NCBI RefSeq assembly: GCF_000444875.1
Contig: NC_021985.1
Coordinates: 3,233,535 to 3,297,534 of the forward strand
DNA from: Streptomyces collinus Tu 365
Lineage (GTDB): Bacteria > Actinomycetota > Actinomycetes > Streptomycetales > Streptomycetaceae
Length of the DNA stretch: 64,000 bases
Direction: 5' to 3'
Below are positions 8,889 to 18,571 of the stretch, piece by piece. The stretch's first letter is position 1. Each line of letters starts with the position of its first letter. The translations under genes and the position numbers were made by a program. Below the pieces are notes generated by a model, which saw only the letters and a list, made by a program, of their open reading frames with translations, was not told the DNA's origin and ran no database searches.

Positions 8889-10000
8889 GGCTTTCCGGTC
8901 GGCGCCTCCCGCCCGGACGGGCAGCCGGTATGCCGTGCCTCGGGCAGCGCCTCCGTGATCCACGCGCGGTTGACCGCCACACGGGCGTCCCCGACGGCCC
9001 ACAGGGAGGCGCTGGTCTGTCCCCGGCCGACCCCGACGAGCACGTGCTGGCCCGCGCGCGGGGCGGGCCGCGCGCCGGCGTCGAGGTCGAAGGCGACCCG
9101 GGCCGCTGTGCGCGCGGGCTCGTACGCCTGGCGCACGGTCAGCTCGATCCGGGTCCAGGGCGACCCGGCCCGCGGCTCCACCGCGGCCACGGTGCCCTCG
9201 ACCACCAGCTTGTAGCAGGCCAGGACCCGGGCCGGGGCGGCGGGCCGGCCGGCGTCACCGGAGACCTTCGCAGGGGCCTGCCCCGCGCTCTTGGCACCGT
9301 CGGCCGCACTCGACTTGGCGTCGCCGGCGCTCCCTCCGGTCCGGGCGACGAGCAGACCGAGCCCGGCCACCATCCCGAGGGCCGCCACGCCGGCCACCGA
9401 GCCCAACGCGATCCGCAGCACCCGCCGGGGCCCGCGCGGCCGCCCGGGCCGCGCCGAGCCCCCGGGCCGAGCACCGCCCCACGACCGCCTGCCGGACCGC
9501 ACGGGAGCGGCTGGAGCGGTGACATCGGCCTCCCCGGAGGAGGAGGAGGAGGCGCCGCGGCCCCCTCCGGCAGCGGCAGCGATGCCGACGTCGGCGTCCC
9601 TTGCGGGAGCCATGGCGCGGACGTCGACCTCGTCGTAAGCCTCCCCGGCGGGGGCAGTGGCGCCGTCGCCGGCCTGCCCGGCAGGGGCTGTGGTGTCGTC
9701 GTCGGCCTCCCCGGCAGGGGCTGTCGGCTTTCGGTGGGGTGGGGTTCGGTCGGCGCGTGGGGCGGGACGGTCGGCCGGGGGCTCGCCGGTCAGGGCGTCG
9801 GCGAGGCGGGTCAGCTGGGACCTGAGCAGGGCCATGTCGGCCTCGGCCGCTCGGTGCTCGGCCAGGAAGGCGGGGTCGCGGCGGGCCTCCTCCGGCAGGG
9901 GGGCACCCGTGATCGCGGCCATGAGCGCGTCCATGCCGGCATACTCCCGCGCGGCCTCCGCACCGTCCGCGCCGTCCGCGCCCTCGTGTTCGGCGGTCAT
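8885..10000 (-). CDS. membrane protein paired with SigE-type sigma factor; possible anti-sigma or sensor
   Basis: This 371-residue protein has a cytoplasmic N-terminal part of about 190 residues, one membrane helix (about 194-218, IALGSVAGVAALGM) and an outer C-terminal domain of about 150 residues with two cysteines (LACYKLVVEG and HTGCPSG). The inner part has an acidic/helical start, then a low-complexity stretch with three TAPAG repeats. The start ATG (9998-10000) lies 2 bases beyond the sigma factor stop; GAGGGG fits this ATG better than the GTG two codons earlier. No zinc-ribbon HxxxCxxC motif is seen. Position directly after a sigma gene suggests an anti-sigma role, but this is inferred. 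Confidence 0.7.
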   Translation of the reverse strand: MTAEHEGADGADGAEAAREYAGMDALMAAITGAPLPEEARRDPAFLAEHRAAEADMALLRSQLTRLADALTGEPPADRPAPRADRTPPHRKPTAPAGEADDDTTAPAGQAGDGATAPAGEAYDEVDVRAMAPARDADVGIAAAAGGGRGASSSSSGEADVTAPAAPVRSGRRSWGGARPGGSARPGRPRGPRRVLRIALGSVAGVAALGMVAGLGLLVARTGGSAGDAKSSAADGAKSAGQAPAKVSGDAGRPAAPARVLACYKLVVEGTVAAVEPRAGSPWTRIELTVRQAYEPARTAARVAFDLDAGARPAPRAGQHVLVGVGRGQTSASLWAVGDARVAVNRAWITEALPEARHTGCPSGREAPTGKP

Positions 10001-10002
10001 GG

Positions 10003-10563
10003 TCACACCCCCTCGTGCTCGTCCTCGTGCAGCCGCGCGCGCAGGGCGCGGACCGCCGTGTGCAGCCTGCTCTTGACCGTGCCCTCGGGGATGCCCAGCT
10101 CGTCGGCGATCCCGCGCACGGGCAGGTCGGCGAAGAAGCGCAGGACGAGGACCTGGCGCTGGGTGTCGGGCAGGTCGTCCAGGCCCTGGGCGACGGCGAG
10201 GGAGAGCAGACTGGTCTCCTCGCCGGAGGCGTGCGCGGGTTCGCGCAACGCGGCCAGCCGTTCCCCGAGCCGCTCCTGGCGCCGCTTGGCCCGGTGCCAG
10301 TCCATGGCCAGGTTGGAGGCGACCACCGCCGCCCACGCCGACACGTCCCGCGGTGCCTCGCGCCCGCTCGCGGCCCGTTCCAGCAGCCGCAGGCGGACCT
10401 GCTGCACCCCGTCCGGCAGGTCCGCCTGCGGCACGCCGCCGAGCGCGAGCACCGCCCGCACCCGGCGTTCCTGGGCCGCGTCCAGGGGATCGTCCTCGGT
10501 ACCGCCGGTCCCGCCCGCACCGGCGTACGCCCCCTGATCGCGGCGCGCCCCTCCGCGCAGCAC
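10003..10563 (-). CDS. SigE-family ECF RNA polymerase sigma factor
   Basis: This 186-residue protein has a sigma-2 region (VSAWAAVVASNLAMDWHRAK, middle third) and a sigma-4 helix-turn-helix (RGIADELGIPEGTVKSRLH, residues about 148-166). It lacks regions 1 and 3, as ECF factors do. The GTG start follows GGGAGGGGG. The N-terminal 25 residues are Gly-rich and not conserved in type. It is followed almost immediately by a membrane protein that may control it. Target promoters are unknown; none was assigned in the 345-base upstream region. Confidence 0.88.
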   Translation of the reverse strand: MLRGGARRDQGAYAGAGGTGGTEDDPLDAAQERRVRAVLALGGVPQADLPDGVQQVRLRLLERAASGREAPRDVSAWAAVVASNLAMDWHRAKRRQERLGERLAALREPAHASGEETSLLSLAVAQGLDDLPDTQRQVLVLRFFADLPVRGIADELGIPEGTVKSRLHTAVRALRARLHEDEHEGV

Positions 10564-11925
<1,362 letters not shown>

Positions 11926-11973
11926 CCGCTTCGGGCACGGCACGTCACGCTGCGTCACGGAACGCCGCGGATC

Positions 11974-12009
11974 GGCAGGGCGGTCACCCTTTCGGGTGGC
12001 CGCCCTGCC
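11974..12009 (+). terminator. asd terminator hairpin
   Basis: Arms 11974-11989 and 11994-12009 pair over 16 bases with one G-U wobble around a TTTC loop. It lies 49 bases beyond the asd stop. Confidence 0.8.
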
Positions 12010-12132
12010 GCCTGCCGTAGGGCTTGTCATAGGGCTTTCCCTAGGGCTGCGCCGCACAGCCGCCGGACGTCGCTCTTCGTGCAGGTCCCGTGGAAGGATG
12101 ACCGAACCCACCCATATCGAGGAGATGACCGC

Positions 12133-14706
12133 GTGCCTGGCACAAACCTGACTCGCGAAGAGGCTCAGCAGCGGGCGAAGCTGCTCACCGTTGACTCGTA
12201 CGAGATCGATCTCGACCTCTCCGGCGCGCAGGAGGGCGGTACCTACCGGTCCGTGACCACGGTGCGCTTCGACGTCGCCGAGAACGAGGCGACGTCCTTC
12301 ATCGACCTGGTCGCCCCGGCCGTGCACGAGGTGACGCTCAACGGGGACGCGCTCGACCCCGCCGAGGTCTTCGCGGACTCGCGGATCGCGCTGCGCGGCC
12401 TGCTGTCGGGCCGCAACATCCTGCGGGTCGTCGCCGACTGCGCCTACACCAACACCGGCGAGGGCCTGCACCGCTTCGTGGACCCGGTCGACGAGCAGGC
12501 GTACCTCTACACGCAGTTCGAGGTCCCGGACGCCCGCCGGGTCTTCGCGTCGTTCGAGCAGCCCGACCTGAAGGCGACCTTCCAGTTCACCGTGAAGGCG
12601 CCCGAGGGCTGGACGGTCGTCTCCAACTCGCCGACGCCCGAGCCGGAGGGGAACGTCTGGACGTTCGCCCCGACGCCCCGCATCTCGTCGTACATCACGG
12701 CGCTGATCGTCGGCCCGTACCACTCGGTGCACAGCGTGTACGAGAAGGACGGGCAGAGCGTGCCGCTCGGCATCTACTGCCGTCCCTCGCTCGCCGAGTA
12801 CCTCGACTCGGACGCGATCTTCGAGGTGACCCGGCAGGGCTTCGACTGGTTCCAGGAGAAGTTCGACTTCGCGTACCCGTTCGAGAAGTACGACCAGCTC
12901 TTCGTGCCCGAGTTCAACGCGGGCGCGATGGAGAACGCGGGCGCGGTGACCATCCGCGACCAGTACGTCTTCCGGTCCAAGGTGACCGACGCGGCGTACG
13001 AGGTGCGCGCGGAGACCATCCTGCACGAGCTGGCCCACATGTGGTTCGGCGACCTGGTCACCATGGAGTGGTGGAACGACCTGTGGCTGAACGAGTCGTT
13101 CGCCACCTACACCTCCATCGCCTGCCAGGCGTCCGCGCCCGGCTCGAAGTGGCCGCACTCGTGGACCACGTTCGCCAACTCGATGAAGACCTGGGCCTAC
13201 CGGCAGGACCAGCTGCCGTCCACGCACCCGATCATGGCCGACATCCGCGACCTGGACGACGTGCTGGTCAACTTCGACGGCATCACCTACGCCAAGGGCG
13301 CGAGCGTCCTGAAGCAGCTCGTCGCCTACGTCGGCGAGGAGGAGTTCTTCCGGGGCGTGCAGGCCTACTTCAAGCGACACGCGTTCGGCAACACGCGCCT
13401 GTCGGACCTGCTGGGCGCGCTGGAGGAGACCTCCGGCCGTGACCTGAAGACCTGGTCGAAGAAGTGGCTGGAGACGGCCGGCATCAACGTCCTGCGGCCC
13501 GAGGTCCAGACGGACGCGGAGGGTGTCATCACCTCCTTCGCCGTCCGCCAGGAGGCCCCGGCCCTGCCGGCCGGCGCCAAGGGCGAGCCGACGCTGCGGC
13601 CGCACCGCATCGCGATCGGCCTGTACGACCTGTCGGCCGACGGCAAGCTGGTGCGCGGCGAGCGGATCGAGCTGGACGTCGACGGCGAGCTGACCGCCGT
13701 GCCGCAGCTCACCGGCAAGCGCGTGCCCGCCGTCGTCCTGCTCAACGACGACGACCTCTCCTACGCCAAGGTCCGCCTGGACGAGAAGTCCCTGGGCGTG
13801 GTCACCGAGCACCTCGGCGACTTCGCGGAGTCCCTGCCGCGCGCCCTGTGCTGGGCGTCGGCGTGGGACATGACCCGCGACGGCGAGCTGGCCACGCGCG
13901 ACTACCTGGCGCTGGTGCTGTCCGGCATCGGCAAGGAGTCCGACATCGGTGTCGTCCAGTCGCTGCACCGCCAGGTGAAGCTGGCGATCGACCTGTACGC
14001 CGCACCGGCCACCCGTGAGGCGCTGCTGGCCCGCTGGACCGACGCCACGCTGGCGCACCTGCGCGCGGCCGAGGCGGGCGGCGACCACCAGCTCGCCTGG
14101 GCGCGGGCGTTCGCCGGGTCGGCCCGCACGCCGGAGCAGCTCGACCTGCTGGAGGGCCTGCTGGCCGGCTCGCAGACGATCGAGGGCCTGGCCGTCGACA
14201 CCGAGCTGCGCTGGGCGTTCGTGCAGCGGCTCGCCGCGGTCGGCCGCTTCGACGAGGCGGAGATCGCGGCCGAGTACGAGCGGGACCGGACCGCGGCCGG
14301 TGAGCGGCACGCGGCCACCGCCCGGGCGGCCCGGCCGACCCCGGAGGCCAAGGCGGAGGCGTGGGAGTCGGTCATCGAGTCCGACAAGCTGCCGAACGCC
14401 GTGCAGGAGGCCGTGATCGGCGGCTTCGTGCAGACCGACCAGCGGGAGCTGCTCGCGCCGTACGCGGAGCGGTACTTCGAGGTCGTCAAGGACGTCTGGG
14501 ACGCGCGTTCGCACGAGATCGCCCAGCAGATCGCGATCGGCCTGTACCCGGCGATCCAGGTCTCCGACGAGACCCTGGCGCGGACGGACACCTGGCTGGC
14601 CACGGCCGAGCCCAACGCGGCCCTGCGCCGTCTGGTCTCGGAGTCCCGCTCGGGCGTCGAACGCGCCCTGAGGGCCCAGGCCGCGGACGCCGCCGCCGCG
14701 TCGTAG
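12133..14706 (+). CDS. pepN: aminopeptidase N (M1 family)
   Basis: This zinc aminopeptidase removes N-terminal residues from peptides in the cytoplasm. The 857-residue protein shows the exopeptidase motif GAMEN at residues 264-268 and the zinc motif HELAH at 298-302, with the third ligand Glu at 321 (WLNESFA). The C-terminal helical domain fills the last 400 residues, as in tricorn-interacting-factor-type M1 enzymes. The GTG at 12133 is chosen because GGAG lies 8 bases ahead; an in-frame upstream extension of 18 codons crosses the probable leader. It is monocistronic, with terminators on both sides. Confidence 0.95.
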   Translation: MPGTNLTREEAQQRAKLLTVDSYEIDLDLSGAQEGGTYRSVTTVRFDVAENEATSFIDLVAPAVHEVTLNGDALDPAEVFADSRIALRGLLSGRNILRVVADCAYTNTGEGLHRFVDPVDEQAYLYTQFEVPDARRVFASFEQPDLKATFQFTVKAPEGWTVVSNSPTPEPEGNVWTFAPTPRISSYITALIVGPYHSVHSVYEKDGQSVPLGIYCRPSLAEYLDSDAIFEVTRQGFDWFQEKFDFAYPFEKYDQLFVPEFNAGAMENAGAVTIRDQYVFRSKVTDAAYEVRAETILHELAHMWFGDLVTMEWWNDLWLNESFATYTSIACQASAPGSKWPHSWTTFANSMKTWAYRQDQLPSTHPIMADIRDLDDVLVNFDGITYAKGASVLKQLVAYVGEEEFFRGVQAYFKRHAFGNTRLSDLLGALEETSGRDLKTWSKKWLETAGINVLRPEVQTDAEGVITSFAVRQEAPALPAGAKGEPTLRPHRIAIGLYDLSADGKLVRGERIELDVDGELTAVPQLTGKRVPAVVLLNDDDLSYAKVRLDEKSLGVVTEHLGDFAESLPRALCWASAWDMTRDGELATRDYLALVLSGIGKESDIGVVQSLHRQVKLAIDLYAAPATREALLARWTDATLAHLRAAEAGGDHQLAWARAFAGSARTPEQLDLLEGLLAGSQTIEGLAVDTELRWAFVQRLAAVGRFDEAEIAAEYERDRTAAGERHAATARAARPTPEAKAEAWESVIESDKLPNAVQEAVIGGFVQTDQRELLAPYAERYFEVVKDVWDARSHEIAQQIAIGLYPAIQVSDETLARTDTWLATAEPNAALRRLVSESRSGVERALRAQAADAAAAS

Positions 14707-14719
14707 GTTCCGCAAGGCC

Positions 14720-14756
14720 GTGAAGGGCGCCCGGCTCCGTGCCGGGCGCCCTTCAC
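14720..14756 (+). terminator. pepN terminator hairpin
   Basis: Perfect 16-base arms (14720-14735 and 14741-14756) flank a TCCGT loop. The hairpin starts 13 bases after the pepN stop. Confidence 0.85.
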
Positions 14757-14827
14757 GCGTCTTCGGCCGCTCGGCCTCCGGCCACGAGACGCACTCCGGG
14801 GGCGAACCGGCCGGGACGTCCGCGGGC

Positions 14828-16198
14828 TCAGTCGCCGGGGAGGTCGGCCTCGCGCTGTCCCTCGGCGCCGAGGCACCGCGCGCGGCCGACCCCCGCTTCA
14901 CCCGGCTTCCGCTGCTGTCCGACCCGCTGGACGTCGCCCTGCCGCCGGACCACCCGCCGGCCGCCGCGCCCGGCCTCACCCTCACCGGCCTCGCCGCCGA
15001 ACCGTGGATCCTCGGTGGCAGCGGCCCCTGGTCGGACATCACCCGGCGCGCCTGCGAGGCCGCGGGCTTCACCCCGCACCAGGGCCACACGGCCTCCGGC
15101 CGGACCGCCGTCCTGGCCATGGTGGAGGCGGGCATGGGCGTCGCCCTGGTCCCCCGCACCGCGGCGGCCCGCCGGGAGGGCGTCGTGATGCGGGAACTGG
15201 CCGCCGACCGACCGGTCCGCCACGTGATCGCAGCGGTCCGCAAGGGAGCGCGGTCGGCGGCGGCCCTCGACCGAGTCCTCCAGGCCCTGCGCACCGCGGC
15301 GGATGCCCTGCCGGCCGGTTCTTTCAGCGGAGCGGAACGGTCGCGGCCCGGCCGCCCCCGACTGACCCGCCAGCGTCGCGCCGAAGGCCAGCACCATGCC
15401 CGCCGTCTGCACCGGGGTGAGCGCCTGGCCCAGGGCCGCCCAGCCAACCACGGCCGCGGTGAGCGGGGACAGCGGGCCGAGGAAGCCCGCCTGGGTGGCG
15501 CCGAGCCGCCCGATGCCCCGGAACCAGAGCCAGTAGGCGACCGCCGTGTTGGCCAGGGCGAGGTAGACGACGCCGGCCAGCGCGCGGCCGTCGAACGCGG
15601 GCGGCGCGCCCTCGGCCAGCAGCGCGACGGGCGCGACGAGCAGGCCGCCCGCGGTGAGCTGCCAGCCGGCCAGGGCCAGCGGGCCGACGCCGTCCGGGCG
15701 GCCCCACCGCTTCGTCAGCACCGTCCCGGTGGACATCGAGGCGGTGGAGGCGACGGCCGCGAGCACCCCGAGCGGGTCGAGCGCGCCCGCCCCCTTGAGC
15801 ACGACGAGGCTCACCCCGACGGCGGCCACGGCCCCGGTGACCAGATGGCGCACCGCGGGCCGCTGCCCGAGCAGCGGCACCGAGAGGCCGACGACGAACA
15901 GCGGCCCGACCGAGCCGACCACGGCGGCCGTACCGCCGGGCAGCCGGTACGCCGACACGAACAGCAGCGGGAAGAAGGCGCCGATGTTCAGCGCGCCGAG
16001 CACCAGGGCCTTCCACCACCAGGCACCGCGCGGCAGCACCCGGGTCAGCGCCAGCAGCAGGAGGCCGGCCGGCAGGGCCCGCACCAGGCCGGTGAACAGG
16101 GGGCGGTCCGGTGGCAGGAACTCGGTGGTGACGGCGTAGGTGGTGCCCCAGGAGACGGGCGCGAGCGCGGTGAGCAGCACGGTGAGGGGGCGCTTCAT
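14828..16198 (-). CDS. EamA-family drug/metabolite exporter with anomalous C-terminal extension
   Basis: The first 300 or so residues are a ten-helix DMT-superfamily transporter made of two EamA repeats (start MKRPLTVLLTALAPVSWGTT; second repeat near TASMSTGTVLTKRWG and ending ALGQALTPVQTAGM). EamA proteins are normally close to 300 residues. Here no stop occurs at the expected end near position 15310, and the frame continues about 150 residues through the antisense of a LysR remnant, giving 456 residues with a charged, Gly/Arg-rich tail. AAGGGAACC precedes the ATG. It lies 28 bases after the MFS gene on the same strand, so the two probably form a MarR-controlled efflux operon. The substrate is unknown. 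Confidence 0.8.
   Translation of the reverse strand: MKRPLTVLLTALAPVSWGTTYAVTTEFLPPDRPLFTGLVRALPAGLLLLALTRVLPRGAWWWKALVLGALNIGAFFPLLFVSAYRLPGGTAAVVGSVGPLFVVGLSVPLLGQRPAVRHLVTGAVAAVGVSLVVLKGAGALDPLGVLAAVASTASMSTGTVLTKRWGRPDGVGPLALAGWQLTAGGLLVAPVALLAEGAPPAFDGRALAGVVYLALANTAVAYWLWFRGIGRLGATQAGFLGPLSPLTAAVVGWAALGQALTPVQTAGMVLAFGATLAGQSGAAGPRPFRSAERTGRQGIRRGAQGLEDSVEGRRRPRSLADRCDHVADRSVGGQFPHHDALPAGRRGAGDQGDAHARLHHGQDGGPAGGRVALVRGEARGLAGAPGDVRPGAAATEDPRFGGEAGEGEAGRGGRRVVRRQGDVQRVGQQRKPGEAGVGRARCLGAEGQREADLPGD
14837..15320 (+). pseudogene. LysR-family regulator remnant (substrate-binding domain only)
   Basis: The plus-strand translation of this stretch reads as a LysR effector-binding domain: LPLLSDPLDVALPPDHP, LAAEPWILGG, and AMVEAGMGVALVPRTAA in the canonical order. 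The N-terminal helix-turn-helix and the first part of the effector domain are missing; homology begins about 80 bases past the pepN terminator. No stop codon occurs at the expected end, and the frame continues into the antisense of the EamA gene. No start codon with a ribosome-binding site fits. It is therefore a decayed gene, overlapped by the extended tail of the EamA protein. Confidence 0.75.
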
Positions 16199-16226
16199 GA
16201 CGGTTCCCTTCGGTCTCGGGGGTGGG

Positions 16227-17519
16227 TCACACGGTGGCGGGCGCGGGGACGGCGGGGGTGCCGCCGCCGACGGTCACCGGCCGCGGCCGTACCGCCTCCG
16301 CGGGCAGCCGGCGCTCCACCCGCAGCAGCAGGGCCGCGGCCACCGCCGAGGTGAGCATCAGGAAGGCCCACGGCACCCGGCCGTCCAGGGCGAGCAGGGA
16401 GGTGAACAGGGAGGGCGCCACCGCCTTGGCCAGGGACCAGGACATCTGGTAGGCCGCCATGTAGCGGCCGCGCACGGTCTCGGGGGCCGCGGACACGGCG
16501 AGCACCTCGGCGGCGGGGCTGTGGACCAGTTCGCCGAGCGTGTAGACGAGGACCACCGCGACGAGGGCGCCGGCCAGGACCGGGCCCGAGCCGGGCCGCA
16601 GGGTGCCGAGCACGATCTGGGCGGCGAAGGCGGTCGCGAACAGGCCGCCGCCCAGCGCCGCGGCCCGGGTGCGCCGGGCCCCGGTCCGCCGGACCCGGGC
16701 ACCGACGAACACGCCGGCCGCGGCGCACAGCGCGGTGTTGACGGTGAACGCGGCTCCGGTGAGCGCGACCGGACCGTGCAGCCACTCCACGGCGAACAGC
16801 GGGAAGAGGACGGAGAGGGCCGAGTAGCTGAGGGCGTTCAGGAAGTTGGCGCCGGTGAGGACCAGGAAGGGCCGGTCGGCGAGCACGAGCCGGTACCCGG
16901 CGCCGGCGCGGCGCGCGGCCGGGGTGCCGGGCGCGGCGGGCAGCGGCCTCAGCGGGCGCAGCAGCAGCGCGGCGAGCGCGAAGGACACGGAGTTGCCCCA
17001 GGCCGCGTAGGCGTACCCGGCGCTGCCCGCGAGGGCGATCACCAGGGTGGCCAGCAGTGCGCCCGCCCCGTTGCCGGCGTTCTGCAGCGCGCGCGTCGAC
17101 GCCTGGAGCCGGTCCCGTCCGGCGCCGCGGGCCACCTCGCCGATCAGGGCCTGCTGGGCGGCCGGGAAGGCCCGGTCGGCGGCCGCGGTGACCAGCGCGA
17201 CGGCGGCGAAGGCGGGGAGGGCGTGGGCGAGCGGGTAGAGGGCGAAGCCCAGCACCCGGACGCCGTAGAGCAGGTACTGCACGCGCTTGGCACCGTACCG
17301 GTCGACCATCGCACCGGCCAGCGGCAGCGCGGCGATGCCCGCGAGGCCGGTGGCGGTCAGCACGGCGCCGACCGCCGCGAAGGACAGGCCGGTGACGCTG
17401 TGGAAGAAGACCAGCGTGAACGGGACGTACATGCCCGTGCCCACGCCGTTGACCGCGGCGGCCACGGGCAGGGCCCACTCCCCCGCCACCCGCTCGCCCC
17501 GTGCCCCGTGCCACTTCAC
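16227..17519 (-). CDS. MFS transporter (probable drug efflux)
   Basis: This 430-residue protein has about twelve hydrophobic helices. A motif-A-like loop follows helix 2 (GAMVDRYGAKRVQ), and RYMAAYQMSWSLAKAVAP lies in the second half. The GTG start (17517-17519) is chosen because AGAGGGGAG precedes it and because the protein then begins just ahead of helix 1; longer in-frame extensions cross the operator and the divergent MarR gene. It shares a promoter region with a MarR regulator whose perfect palindrome lies 32 bases upstream of this start. It is followed by the EamA exporter. The pattern points to inducible efflux; substrate is unknown. Confidence 0.88.
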   Translation of the reverse strand: MKWHGARGERVAGEWALPVAAAVNGVGTGMYVPFTLVFFHSVTGLSFAAVGAVLTATGLAGIAALPLAGAMVDRYGAKRVQYLLYGVRVLGFALYPLAHALPAFAAVALVTAAADRAFPAAQQALIGEVARGAGRDRLQASTRALQNAGNGAGALLATLVIALAGSAGYAYAAWGNSVSFALAALLLRPLRPLPAAPGTPAARRAGAGYRLVLADRPFLVLTGANFLNALSYSALSVLFPLFAVEWLHGPVALTGAAFTVNTALCAAAGVFVGARVRRTGARRTRAAALGGGLFATAFAAQIVLGTLRPGSGPVLAGALVAVVLVYTLGELVHSPAAEVLAVSAAPETVRGRYMAAYQMSWSLAKAVAPSLFTSLLALDGRVPWAFLMLTSAVAAALLLRVERRLPAEAVRPRPVTVGGGTPAVPAPATV

Positions 17520-17550
17520 CGTCGACTCCCCTCTCGAATGACTTGATGGC

Positions 17551-17589
17551 AAGTAGCTTAGCCCTAAGCTACTTTTCGTCAAGCTACTT
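17551..17589. promoter_or_regulatory. MarR operator: perfect 11-bp palindrome plus half-site
   Basis: AAGTAGCTTAG (17551-17561) and its exact complement CTAAGCTACTT (17564-17574) flank two bases. A further half-site AAGCTACTT repeats at 17581-17589, and ACTTG/CAAGT arms lie just upstream. The element sits in the 108-base divergent region between the MFS and MarR genes. This geometry is typical of MarR-family operators that block both promoters until a ligand binds. Confidence 0.8.
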
Positions 17590-17627
17590 TCTTGCGGTCG
17601 ACCTTCGAAGAGGGCGATACTCGGCCC

Positions 17628-18155
17628 ATGAGTGAAGGCCGCCATCAGGGCAGGCAGGGCACGGATCCCGTCGACGCGATCATCGACCAGTGGGCGGCCG
17701 TCCGGCCCGACCTGGACACCAGGGCCATGGAGGTGTTCGGGCGGATCTACCGCCTCGCCCGCGCCATGGGCGACCGCATGGAGAAGGCCTACGCGCCCTA
17801 CGGCATCTCGCGCGGCGAGTTCGACGTGCTGGCGACCCTGCGCCGGGCCGGCGAACCGTTCACCCTCTCCCCGCGCCGGCTCGCGGAGACACTGATGCTC
17901 ACCACCGGTGGCATGACGGGCCGCCTCGACAAGCTGGAACGGGCCGGGCTGCTGCGCCGCTCCCCCGATCCGCACGACCGGCGCGGCCTCCAGGTCACCC
18001 TGACCGAGCAGGGGCTCGACGCGGTCGACCGGGCGGTCGGCGCGGGTCTGGCCGTGCAGAGCGCGGCGCTGGCGTCACTGGACGGCGAACAGGCCGACCT
18101 GCTGGCCGGCCTGCTGCGCGAACTGCTCGCGGGAACCCGGGCGGAGGCGGACTAG
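17628..18155 (+). CDS. MarR-family transcriptional regulator
   Basis: This 175-residue protein is a winged-helix regulator. The recognition region is FTLSPRRLAETLMLTTGGM and the wing carries the family signature DPHDRRGLQVTLTEQG, both in the middle third. The N- and C-terminal helices for dimerisation are present. ATG 17628 is used; a TTG at 17592 would add 12 residues and is closer to no clear ribosome-binding site. It diverges from the MFS - EamA efflux pair across a perfect palindromic operator, so it probably represses that pair and itself. The effector is unknown. Confidence 0.9.
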   Translation: MSEGRHQGRQGTDPVDAIIDQWAAVRPDLDTRAMEVFGRIYRLARAMGDRMEKAYAPYGISRGEFDVLATLRRAGEPFTLSPRRLAETLMLTTGGMTGRLDKLERAGLLRRSPDPHDRRGLQVTLTEQGLDAVDRAVGAGLAVQSAALASLDGEQADLLAGLLRELLAGTRAEAD

Positions 18156-18195
18156 ACAGCGCGGACGCCGGAGCGCGCGGAACCGCCGGAAACGC

Positions 18196-18247
18196 GCCGA
18201 GGGCGCCGTTCCCACCCCGTGTGAGCGGTGGGAACGGCGCCCTCGGC
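18196..18247. terminator. 21-bp perfect bidirectional terminator
   Basis: Arms 18196-18216 and 18227-18247 are perfectly complementary around a 10-base loop. It lies between the stop of the MarR gene and the stop of the convergent small membrane protein gene. Confidence 0.88.
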
Positions 18248-18263
18248 GAAGATCAGCGGCGGA

Positions 18264-18524
18264 TCAGGCCTTGGCCCGTGCCTTCGCGGGCTTGGTCACG
18301 CGGGTCTTGGACTTGTCCAGGACCATCACCAGACCCGTGATGATCGCGAACAGCGCCAGGGGGCACAGCACGTACAGGCCCAGCGTCTGCGCGACGCTCA
18401 GGCCGGCGCCGGGGTCGTCGCCGTCGTCGCGGGTCAGCGCGAGCGCGGGGGACGACATGAGCAGCATCATCAGCGTCGTACCGGCAGCCAGGGCGCCGGC
18501 GCGCAGGGCGTTCTTCTTGTCCAC
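18264..18524 (-). CDS. small membrane protein with signal peptide
   Basis: This 86-residue protein has a cleavable-looking signal peptide (AGTTLMMLLMSSPALALT, residues 14-31), a short acidic stretch (DDGDDPGAG), one membrane helix (LGLYVLCPLALFAIITGLV, about 48-66) and a Lys/Arg-rich tail (KPAKARAKA). The tail would face the cytoplasm. The GTG start is preceded by GAGAA. The gene lies 47 bases after malQ on the same strand and may be co-transcribed. No family is recognised; composition and codon use are those of a real gene. Confidence 0.75.
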   Translation of the reverse strand: MDKKNALRAGALAAGTTLMMLLMSSPALALTRDDGDDPGAGLSVAQTLGLYVLCPLALFAIITGLVMVLDKSKTRVTKPAKARAKA

Positions 18525-18571
18525 GTTCTCAAGTTAGCGAACGCCCCGGACGGCTGCGCGCCCGGGGTGCC

